In this document: in pieces, positions 1 to 5,391 of the stretch
How positions within the stretch are numbered: position 1 is the first letter of the stretch
Layout of the letters: every line of letters begins with the position of its first letter
Source: an uncultured Brachyspira sp.
Lineage (GTDB): Bacteria > Spirochaetota > Brachyspiria > Brachyspirales > Brachyspiraceae
Assembly (NCBI RefSeq): GCF_910578695.1
Contig: NZ_CAJTQJ010000001.1
Location: 159,956 to 169,485 of the forward strand
DNA length: 9,530 nt
Direction of reading: 5' to 3'
Notes under the pieces: generated by a model
Told to the model about the DNA's origin: nothing
Seen by the model: only the letters and a program-made list of their open reading frames with translations
Database searches by the model: none
Program-made: the position numbers and the translations under genes

Positions 1-180
1 TTAAACTGGGGAGCTTATGCTGAATTATATGTAAGACCTGTTCAAGACTTAGAATGGTACTTCGAGATGGATGTTAATGGTAATGTTAATAAAAAAGCTA
101 ATGCTGATTTACCACCTGTATTATTTGAAACTACTACAGGTATTACTTGGTATTTACCTTCTTTAGGCGGTAATCAATAA
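1..180 (+). CDS. 3' end of a probable outer-membrane beta-barrel protein (partial)
   Basis: Frame 1 is open from the first base to a TAA at 178-180 and gives the last 59 residues of a protein whose start lies outside the window. The tail has two stretches with alternating hydrophobic/aromatic and polar residues (GAYAELYVRP...LEWYFEMDV near the start and LFETTTGITWYLPSL near the end). A short polar Asn/Lys-rich turn separates them. This looks like the last two strands of a transmembrane beta-barrel, with the aromatic-rich closing strand near the C-terminus. It reminds me of Brachyspira variable surface (Vsp-type) outer-membrane proteins, but that is memory, not a search. Its codons are slightly less A/T-extreme than the neighbouring genes, as is common for abundant proteins. 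A strong terminator follows 25 bp downstream, so this is the last gene of its transcript. A periplasmic beta-rich protein is the main alternative. Confidence 0.6.
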   Translation, partial: LNWGAYAELYVRPVQDLEWYFEMDVNGNVNKKANADLPPVLFETTTGITWYLPSLGGNQ

Positions 181-204
181 TTATTATTAATTTACGACTA
201 TACT

Positions 205-237
205 AGGGCTTGGCTATTTTTAGTCAAGTCCTTTTTT
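205..237 (+). terminator. Rho-independent terminator of the upstream surface-protein gene
   Basis: The arm AGGGCTTGGCTA (205-216) pairs with TAGTCAAGTCCT (221-232) around a TTTT loop. This makes a 12-bp stem with two G-U pairs, and a run of T continues through 237. It is the only GC-bearing hairpin plus T-tract of standard form in the window. It lies 25 bp after the stop at 180. On the minus strand no T-run follows it, so it works for the rightward gene only. Confidence 0.9.
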
Positions 238-284
238 ATTGAAAATATCCAATTTATTATTAAAAATATATAAATTTAATAAAC

Positions 285-313
285 TTTACTTTTATAGTTA
301 TTTTTTGTATAAT
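285..313 (+). promoter_or_regulatory. Possible rightward sigma70-type promoter antisense to the DUF167 gene
   Basis: A consensus -10 hexamer TATAAT (308-313) stands 17 bp after TTTACT (285-290, four of six matches to TTGACA). It points rightward into the 3' end of the leftward DUF167 gene, and no convincing rightward gene follows. The first reading frame downstream (ATG at 321) closes after six codons. In DNA this A/T-rich such matches arise by chance, so this is only a candidate antisense start. Confidence 0.2.
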
Positions 314-357
314 AATATTTATGAAAGAATGGAGGATGTAACTAACGAACAAATTTT

Positions 358-618
358 TTATATATTTTTATTATTAAAATATTTTTCTAATTTTTCATTA
401 TCTGTATTTATGCTTATAAGCTTCTTGCTGCTTTTTTCACCCTTTAGAATTTCAATATCTCTTTTTTTAATATCAAGCTCATCAGATAAAAAATCAATTA
501 TAGCTTTATTAGCCTTACCGTCTATAGCCTTAGCCATAATACGAATAGAATAAGCTCCATTCTCTAATTTAAAGCTGTTGGATTTAGCCCCTGCTGTTAC
601 TTTAACTTCTATGTTCAT
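358..618 (-). CDS. DUF167 / YggU-family small protein
   Basis: This gene encodes 86 residues, with ATG at 618-616 and TAA ending at 358. The length and pattern match the DUF167 (UPF0235, YggU) family. An N-terminal strand (IEVKVTAGAKSNS, residues 3-15) is followed by a second strand (AYSIRIMAKA), the family signature DGKANKAIIDFL (33-44), a KKRDIEIL strand, and GEKSSKKLISI (60-70), equivalent to the usual GE-S-R-K-V-I segment. The family is a compact alpha/beta fold with no settled biochemical function; yggU and relatives often lie near yggT or other housekeeping genes. The usual APPVDGKAN motif reads AKAIDGKAN here, so the Pro pair is lost while DGKAN is kept. The gene stands alone and is divergent from the TPR gene. 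I see no Shine-Dalgarno sequence, and a TATAAT lies 12 bp before the ATG, which suggests a very short leader. Family assignment is firm; function is unknown. Confidence 0.9.
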   Translation of the reverse strand: MNIEVKVTAGAKSNSFKLENGAYSIRIMAKAIDGKANKAIIDFLSDELDIKKRDIEILKGEKSSKKLISINTDNEKLEKYFNNKNI

Positions 619-630
619 AGATTTATAAAA

Positions 631-636
631 ATTATA
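631..636 (-). promoter_or_regulatory. Candidate -10 element for the DUF167 gene
   Basis: Read on the minus strand, TATAAT occupies 636-631, with 12 bp between it and the ATG at 618. Transcription from it would begin about 5-7 nt before the start codon, leaving no room for a ribosome-binding site, and none is seen. No good -35 hexamer lies at 16-18 bp; TTGTAA (663-658) is 21 bp away. The call is weak. Confidence 0.3.
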
Positions 637-737
637 TTCTGCTAATTTTGTATATATTTACAATAATTATTTTTAATTATAATATTTAAAAAATCATCAT
701 TTTTTATGATAATATATATATAATTATTTACAAGAGG

Positions 738-765
738 TTTAAATTTCTTAATTATCATTTATAAT
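738..765 (+). promoter_or_regulatory. Candidate promoter for the TPR gene
   Basis: TATAAT (760-765) is preceded at a 16-bp spacing by TTTAAA (738-743, four of six matches to TTGACA). The predicted start near 772 would leave a leader of roughly 40 nt before the ATG at 812. The divergent region also contains the small inverted repeat ATCAT/ATGAT shortly upstream. AT richness makes chance matches likely. Confidence 0.35.
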
Positions 766-811
766 ATGAAATCAATAGTTTTGATAGTTTTGAAAGAAAA
801 TAAAGAATATT

Positions 812-2662
812 ATGAAAAATATTAATAAATACTTACAGGAAGTAGATGAACATATAAAAAATAAAAATTATAATGATGCATTTACCTTATGCAATAATAT
901 TTTATCTATAAACTCTAATAATATAGAAGCAATATTTAAAGCAGGATACTGCAGCTATAAATTGAAAAAATATGATATATCTATGATGCATTTTGTGAGA
1001 GCTTCATTATTAGAGAAATTCAATATAAATAAAGCAATATATAAATACTATATAGGAAGATGCTATGATTGTTTCGGTGCTTATAAAGAAGCATTAGAAT
1101 ATTTTAAAAATGCATACAATTTGGACAATAGTAATAAATATTATACTCTATGGATTGGAATAACATACGCTAAAACAGCAGTTAATGATATAGATTATAA
1201 TAATTCATTAATGTATTTGTCTATGTCATTAGGTTCTGAAGATTATTTAGTATACGGATATATAGGATTCTGCCATTTTCAATTAGGCAATTATAATAAA
1301 GCCATTACATATTTAGATAAATCTGTAAAATTAAAAGATGATGATTATCTAAGCAGATATTATTTAGGAAATGCATATTTTATAATTCAGTTATATGATA
1401 AGGCATTAGAGCATTTAAGCGAGGCTGTAAAACTAAAAGATGATGATTTTAATAATTGGTTTTCTTTAGGATTATTAAATAAAGTTATAGACGAAAATAC
1501 TTTATCAGATGAATGCTTTGAAAAGGCTAGAAATATTGCTTTGAATAATGATAATATTGAAGAATCACTTAATTGTTTTATTAAACTTGCTGATTATCAA
1601 AATGATGAATATTTGAATTATTTATATCTTGGTATTTGCTATGCTAAATTAGAAAGCTATAAAGATGCTATGCATTATTTGCTTAAATCTATAGATATAA
1701 ATAATAAATATGATAATAATTATTTAGCATATCATTGGATAGGATATATAAATTATATGGACAGCGAATATGAAGATGCTGTAAAATATTTAGAAAAGTC
1801 AGTAAGCTTAAATAGTTATAATGAAGAAAATTATATGACTTTCTTATGGATTGGAGACTGCTATTTTAAATTGGGTAATTATAAAAAGGCATCAATTAAT
1901 TTAAAAAAGTCATTAGAGCTTAAAGATGATGAGCCTGATGCATATAAAGTTATGTCTGAATTATATTTAAAAATGGGTATGAAAGATAAATACCGTCATT
2001 ATAGAAATAAGTATAAATCTTTAATTAAAAATGATGATACTGATATGAATGATTTTTATAATAAATGGAATGATTATTTTCAAGATAATTACTATACAAT
2101 TGAAAATTCTATATTTGAAAATGAAGTTCTAAAACAAAAAGCATTTGAAAATAAAATAGATATAAAAAAAATATATAATAATGCATTAGGCTTTTGCAAT
2201 GAATGTAATGAAGATATAGTACTAGATGAAAGTTATTATAATGCTAAAAAAGTAGATATAAGTTATTTTATTAATTTTTTATTTCAGGATATTAATTTGA
2301 ATGATTTATATAATTTATATTCATATAGTACAGAGAAAAAAAGCTATATAGATTTTAATAAATTTCATTTGGATAACTTTTTATCATACAGAAAAATAAT
2401 TAATAATTCTATAAAAACTAATTTTCATAATGATGATAATAATTCTATAAAAATAATAAAAAATATTATATCAGATTTTCATATCAAAAATGGTATCATA
2501 AACGAAAGCGAAAAAAAAGATATTTTACAGATAATAGACAATATAGAAGAATTATTTGATTATACCTCATCTTGCATATTAAATATTATGTATGACAATT
2601 ATCAAAAATATGATATAGATCTTTATTTTATATTGACAGAATTAATAGAAAGTAATTTATAA
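812..2662 (+). CDS. Large TPR-repeat protein with an unassigned C-terminal region
   Basis: This gene encodes 616 residues. Roughly residues 4-400 are a run of about ten tetratricopeptide units. Clear examples are YKEALEYFKNAYNLD (91-105), YNKAITYLDKSVKLK (161-175), YDKALEHLSEAVKLK (195-209), YKDAMHYLLKSIDIN (283-297), YEDAVKYLEKSVSLN (320-334) and YKKASINLKKSLELK (357-371). Helix A often reads Y-W/Y-IG-CYF-LG. Units around residues 110-143 and 214-246 are degenerate. Residues from about 405 to 616 do not follow the repeat. They are rich in Asn, Asp, Lys and Tyr, look mostly helical, and hold an isolated CNEC (462-465). I do not recognise this domain. There is no signal peptide or membrane segment, so a cytoplasmic protein-protein scaffold is the simplest inference; the partner is unknown. 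The ribosome site is poor (only GAAAG-like purines upstream). Brachyspira-type genomes carry many such TPR proteins, so this may be one paralogue of a family. Confidence 0.9.
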   Translation: MKNINKYLQEVDEHIKNKNYNDAFTLCNNILSINSNNIEAIFKAGYCSYKLKKYDISMMHFVRASLLEKFNINKAIYKYYIGRCYDCFGAYKEALEYFKNAYNLDNSNKYYTLWIGITYAKTAVNDIDYNNSLMYLSMSLGSEDYLVYGYIGFCHFQLGNYNKAITYLDKSVKLKDDDYLSRYYLGNAYFIIQLYDKALEHLSEAVKLKDDDFNNWFSLGLLNKVIDENTLSDECFEKARNIALNNDNIEESLNCFIKLADYQNDEYLNYLYLGICYAKLESYKDAMHYLLKSIDINNKYDNNYLAYHWIGYINYMDSEYEDAVKYLEKSVSLNSYNEENYMTFLWIGDCYFKLGNYKKASINLKKSLELKDDEPDAYKVMSELYLKMGMKDKYRHYRNKYKSLIKNDDTDMNDFYNKWNDYFQDNYYTIENSIFENEVLKQKAFENKIDIKKIYNNALGFCNECNEDIVLDESYYNAKKVDISYFINFLFQDINLNDLYNLYSYSTEKKSYIDFNKFHLDNFLSYRKIINNSIKTNFHNDDNNSIKIIKNIISDFHIKNGIINESEKKDILQIIDNIEELFDYTSSCILNIMYDNYQKYDIDLYFILTELIESNL

Positions 2663-2801
2663 AGTTAATAAAAAATAATTTATAAAATTATAAGCACTAT
2701 AATATTTTAATTTAATTAATAATTAAAAAAATAATCATTAATAGCTGATAAAATCCGAATATTATTAAGATTTTGTAATCTAAATTTTATGGTGCCTAAT
2801 T

Positions 2802-3794
2802 ATGAATATATATATAAATGGAAAGAAATTATCCGTAATGTTTGAAAACGAAACAAATGCTTATGAAATTTTAAAGCCTATAGAAGAATGGTGCAATTCT
2901 AATGATTTCTTAATAAATAAAGTTATTATAGATGAAAGGGAATTACAGCCTTATATAGATGAAGAATATGAAACTATACCGATAGAAGGCATACAAAAAA
3001 TAGAGGTAGAGGCATTAAGTCAGGCAGAATATTCTTTATATTCTATTATGTCTATTGCTGAGTATATTGAAAAAATATTAAATACAGATTCCTTAAATGA
3101 AAAGGATATAGATAATTTAAAAGACGGTATGTATTGGGTATTAGATTCCATACCTAGAACTATATTTCTTTTTAATATGAGTTTAGAGTCCTATGGAATT
3201 ATACATATATTAAAAATGCTTGAGGTAAAATTAGAAAGATTAAATACTATATCTGATAATATTGATAAAGTTAATGAGTTTTTTAATAATGATTTAAAGC
3301 CTTTTATAAATGAAAAAATGCTTCCTACTATGCAGCTTGTTTTGGAAGAAGCTAAAATAAATACTATATTTTTATTTGCAGCTAATGTTACAGAAAGCAA
3401 TGCTTTATATAAAGTGGGAAGTCTTCCTAAATTTCTTCCTTTAATATTAGATATATTAGATTCCATAGTAAATAAACTTCAGTCAGGCAATGATAAAGAG
3501 GCTTTTATATATTCTGAAAAATTTTCGCGTATAGTAAGCTATGCATTCAGCATACTTTCAAATGCGGCATTTATTTATTCTATTGATTATTCTCAAATTT
3601 CTCTAAATACTGTAACTTTAACCGATGCCATTAATGATTTTAATGAGATGATGAATAATGTTTTAGATGCTTTTGCTAATGAAGATTATATATCAATAGC
3701 AGATTTGCTTGAATATGAAATAAAAGAAAGAATAGAAAATATTATGAATTATATACCGCTTGTAGAGGAACATATTGAAAAACTCAATGTTTGA
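2802..3794 (+). CDS. Conserved-looking hypothetical protein overlapping rarA
   Basis: This gene encodes 330 residues and I do not recognise the family. Residues 1-75 alternate short strands and a helix (MNIYINGKKLSV, then NAYEILKPIEEWC, then INKVIIDEREL, then IQKIEVEAL). This is compatible with a small beta-grasp-like or other alpha/beta domain, which is inference only. Residues 76-330 appear almost wholly helical, with amphipathic segments such as LPKFLPLILDILDSIVNKL, and end in a helix (IENIMNYIPLVEEHIEKLNV). No signal peptide, membrane span or catalytic motif is evident. The ATG has only a weak GGTG (2791-2794) as a possible ribosome site. The TGA at 3792-3794 lies inside the beginning of rarA, so the two genes are almost certainly co-transcribed and probably translationally coupled. 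The overlap ties it genetically to RarA, but does not prove a shared function. The uninterrupted reading frame of about 1 kb, with codon use like its neighbours, makes it a real gene. Confidence 0.88.
   Translation: MNIYINGKKLSVMFENETNAYEILKPIEEWCNSNDFLINKVIIDERELQPYIDEEYETIPIEGIQKIEVEALSQAEYSLYSIMSIAEYIEKILNTDSLNEKDIDNLKDGMYWVLDSIPRTIFLFNMSLESYGIIHILKMLEVKLERLNTISDNIDKVNEFFNNDLKPFINEKMLPTMQLVLEEAKINTIFLFAANVTESNALYKVGSLPKFLPLILDILDSIVNKLQSGNDKEAFIYSEKFSRIVSYAFSILSNAAFIYSIDYSQISLNTVTLTDAINDFNEMMNNVLDAFANEDYISIADLLEYEIKERIENIMNYIPLVEEHIEKLNV
3764..3769 (+). promoter_or_regulatory. Ribosome-binding site that favours a TTG start for rarA
   Basis: AGAGGA (3764-3769) is the best Shine-Dalgarno match near the rarA start. 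It lies 5 nt before the in-frame TTG at 3775 but 17 nt before the in-frame ATG at 3787. Normal spacing therefore favours TTG. The site lies inside the coding sequence of the upstream gene, as expected for coupled translation. Confidence 0.55.
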
Positions 3795-5082
3795 TTTTGA
3801 AGAGAATGTAAGTAATTTCAAGCCTATGGCTGAAAGAATGCGTCCTCTTAATATAGAAGAAGTTTTCGGACAGCATCATATATTAGATAAAGATAAAACT
3901 TTAAGGAAAATGATAGATAATGATAAAATTACATCTATGGTTTTCTTTGGTCCTCCCGGCGTAGGAAAATCAACAGTAGCGTCAATAATAGCAAAAAAAA
4001 CTAAAAGCGAATATATAAAACTCAATGCTGTACTTTCAAATGTTTCTGAAATAAGAGAAGCTATTAAAAAAGCGGAGAGAAATTTAGAAAATAGAAAAAA
4101 AACTATACTTTTTATAGATGAGATACATAGATTTAATAAAAGCCAGCAGGACGCTTTGCTTCCTGCTGTAGAAAACGGTTCTGTTATACTTATAGGAAGC
4201 ACTACTTTGAATCCTTATTTCTATCTTAATAATGCACTTCTTTCCCGTATAATGCTTTTTGAGTTTAGAAATCTTGATGATAATGATATAAAAGAAGCTG
4301 TATTAAAAGCAATTACAGATAAAAGAGGACTTGGAGAATATGATGTTGCAGTTGAAGACGGAGCGGTTAACTTAATAGTGCATTATTCTCACGGCGATGT
4401 TAGAAAGGCTTTTATATATCTTGAGGCATCATATATGGCAACTCAAATAGATGAAACTAAAGATAAACTTACAATCACCGAAGAAATAGTGAGAGATGTT
4501 ACAAGCAAGCAGTCAATAGCTTTTGATGAAGAAGAACATTATAATACTATAAGTGCATTCATAAAAAGCGTAAGGGGAAGCGATCCGAATGCTGCCATTT
4601 ACTATTTGGCTAGAATGCTTGAATCTGGGGAAGACCCTAGATATATAGCAAGGAGATTATGCATACTTGCTTCTGAAGATATAGGACTTGCTGAGCCTAA
4701 TGCTATGAATATTGCAGCCTCTCTTGTAAGCATTATTGATTTTATAGGTATGCCTGAAGGAAGAATACCTTTAGCCGAAGCTGCTATATATTTGTCATTA
4801 TGCCCTAAATCAAATTCTGCTTATAATGCTATTAATAAAGCTATAAAAGATATAAGAAACGGAGAACTTTATTCAATACCGAATTATTTAAAAGACAATA
4901 ATTCAGCTTCATTCGATAAAAAAAGCAGTGAAAAATATAAATATCCCCATGACTATCCTTATCATATAGTAAAGCAGGACTATTTAGAGAATGGAATCAA
5001 AAAAGAATATTATGAGCCTGTAGATATAGGAGAAGAAAGAGAATTCAAAAAAGTTTATGAGTGGATTAAAAAACATATATAA
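3775..5082 (+). CDS. rarA: RarA (MgsA) replication-associated recombination AAA+ ATPase
   Basis: This gene encodes 435 residues from TTG at 3775, or 431 from ATG at 3787. RarA/MgsA, the bacterial WRNIP1 homologue, is a tetrameric, DNA-dependent AAA+ ATPase related to clamp-loader subunits that acts at stalled or gapped replication forks. From the TTG start, the features in order are: the N-terminal FKPMAERMRP segment (15-24), VFGQHHIL, Walker A GPPGVGKST (59-67), Walker B ILFIDEIHR (111-119), the family-specific RFNKSQQDALLP (119-130), sensor 1 GSTTLNP (141-147), arginine finger LLSR (155-158) and sensor 2 GDVRKAF (207-213). The C-terminal MgsA-type region runs from about 250 to 425 (KSVRGSDPNAAIYYLARML, then ASEDIGLAEPNAM, then LCPKSNSAYNAI). 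All catalytic residues are intact and the length is normal. The TTG start aligns with the E. coli N-terminus as I remember it and has better SD spacing. Overlap with the preceding gene is 20 nt (TTG) or 8 nt (ATG). No clear terminator follows. Confidence 0.97.
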   Translation: MKNSMFDFEENVSNFKPMAERMRPLNIEEVFGQHHILDKDKTLRKMIDNDKITSMVFFGPPGVGKSTVASIIAKKTKSEYIKLNAVLSNVSEIREAIKKAERNLENRKKTILFIDEIHRFNKSQQDALLPAVENGSVILIGSTTLNPYFYLNNALLSRIMLFEFRNLDDNDIKEAVLKAITDKRGLGEYDVAVEDGAVNLIVHYSHGDVRKAFIYLEASYMATQIDETKDKLTITEEIVRDVTSKQSIAFDEEEHYNTISAFIKSVRGSDPNAAIYYLARMLESGEDPRYIARRLCILASEDIGLAEPNAMNIAASLVSIIDFIGMPEGRIPLAEAAIYLSLCPKSNSAYNAINKAIKDIRNGELYSIPNYLKDNNSASFDKKSSEKYKYPHDYPYHIVKQDYLENGIKKEYYEPVDIGEEREFKKVYEWIKKHI

Positions 5083-5286
5083 AAATTTAAATAATGTCCT
5101 TTATTATAAGAAGTTTATGCAAATTAAGTATAAATTAAATACAGAATATTATTTTTGAGTGTATTATTATTAAACAATATAATAATATATTTATTCTTTA
5201 TACTAATAAAATAATTGATTATCATTGTATTTTGTTTATATATTAATTATTATTATATGTATATTTCTTATACAATTAAATATTAT

Positions 5287-5295
5287 TGGTATAAT
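5287..5295 (+). promoter_or_regulatory. Extended -10 type promoter candidate upstream of lon
   Basis: TGGTATAAT combines a TG dinucleotide (5287-5288) with a perfect TATAAT (5290-5295), the layout of an extended -10 promoter that needs little -35 contact. A start about 7 nt downstream (near 5302) would coincide with the left edge of the inverted repeat at 5302-5320. No good -35 is present. Confidence 0.4.
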
Positions 5296-5301
5296 TATTG
5301 C

Positions 5302-5320
5302 ATGATATTCTTAATATCAT
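5302..5320 (+). repeat. Perfect inverted repeat in the lon promoter region (possible operator)
   Basis: ATGATATT (5302-5309) and AATATCAT (5313-5320) are exact reverse complements separated by CTT. The element lies between the extended -10 (5287-5295) and the TTGACA hexamer (5326-5331). That is where a dimeric regulator could block or activate either promoter. It does not match CIRCE or any other heat-shock operator I know. A weak hairpin without regulatory role is possible. Confidence 0.45.
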
Positions 5321-5325
5321 TTTAT

Positions 5326-5358
5326 TTGACATATAGATATATTTTTATATTATATAAT
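5326..5358 (+). promoter_or_regulatory. Main sigma70-type promoter candidate for lon
   Basis: A perfect TTGACA (5326-5331) is followed by TATTAT (5348-5353) at 16 bp and by a perfect TATAAT (5353-5358) at 21 bp. The first pairing has acceptable spacing with one mismatch. The second has ideal hexamers but an overlong spacer. Either gives a 5' leader of roughly 25-35 nt before lon. It is the best -35 hexamer I found in the intergenic regions. No CIRCE element is visible. Confidence 0.6.
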
Positions 5359-5380
5359 ACTATATGCTATGAAAACAAAT

Positions 5381-5385
5381 AGGAG
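5381..5385 (+). promoter_or_regulatory. Strong ribosome-binding site of lon
   Basis: AGGAG lies 6 nt before the ATG at 5392. It fixes that start and hence the long charged N-terminal extension of the protein. Together with the site at 9483 it is one of only two strong Shine-Dalgarno sequences in the window. Confidence 0.85.
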
Positions 5386-5391
5386 TTTTTA

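Larger units (their letters stand above)
5083..5391 (+). other. 309-bp AT-rich intergenic region between rarA and lon
   Basis: No gene is visible; every frame is broken by stops after a few codons. The first 200 bp are nearly pure A/T with no GC-bearing terminator after rarA. The last 110 bp hold an extended -10-like element, a perfect 8-bp inverted repeat, a TTGACA hexamer with TATTAT/TATAAT downstream, and the lon ribosome site; these are listed separately. The palindromic nonamer TGATTATCA (5216-5224) is too short to assign to any regulator. Confidence 0.7.

Noticed and set aside
239..553. Rightward 104-codon reading frame opposite the DUF167 gene
   Set aside because: It begins at a TTG inside the A/T-rich spacer, encodes a Leu/Ile/Phe/Ser-rich sequence typical of antisense frames, and lies across a clear DUF167 gene.
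2698..2703. TATAAT upstream of the 330-residue gene as a promoter
   Set aside because: There is no acceptable -35 hexamer at 15-19 bp, and such hexamers are frequent by chance in this composition.
2711..2727. TTTAATT/AATTAAA inverted repeat after the TPR gene as a terminator
   Set aside because: The stem is all A-T, only 7 bp, and no T-run follows on the plus strand.
3191..3466. Leftward reading frame inside the unknown gene
   Set aside because: It is an antisense shadow with no ribosome site and Ser/Leu/Ile/Phe-rich composition.
3876..4202. Leftward reading frame inside rarA
   Set aside because: It lies over the Walker A and Walker B codons of rarA; composition is that of a complementary-strand artefact.
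5216..5224. TGATTATCA as a Fur-like or PerR-like box
   Set aside because: Only nine bases match, it lies 167 bp or more from lon, and similar strings are expected by chance in such AT-rich DNA.
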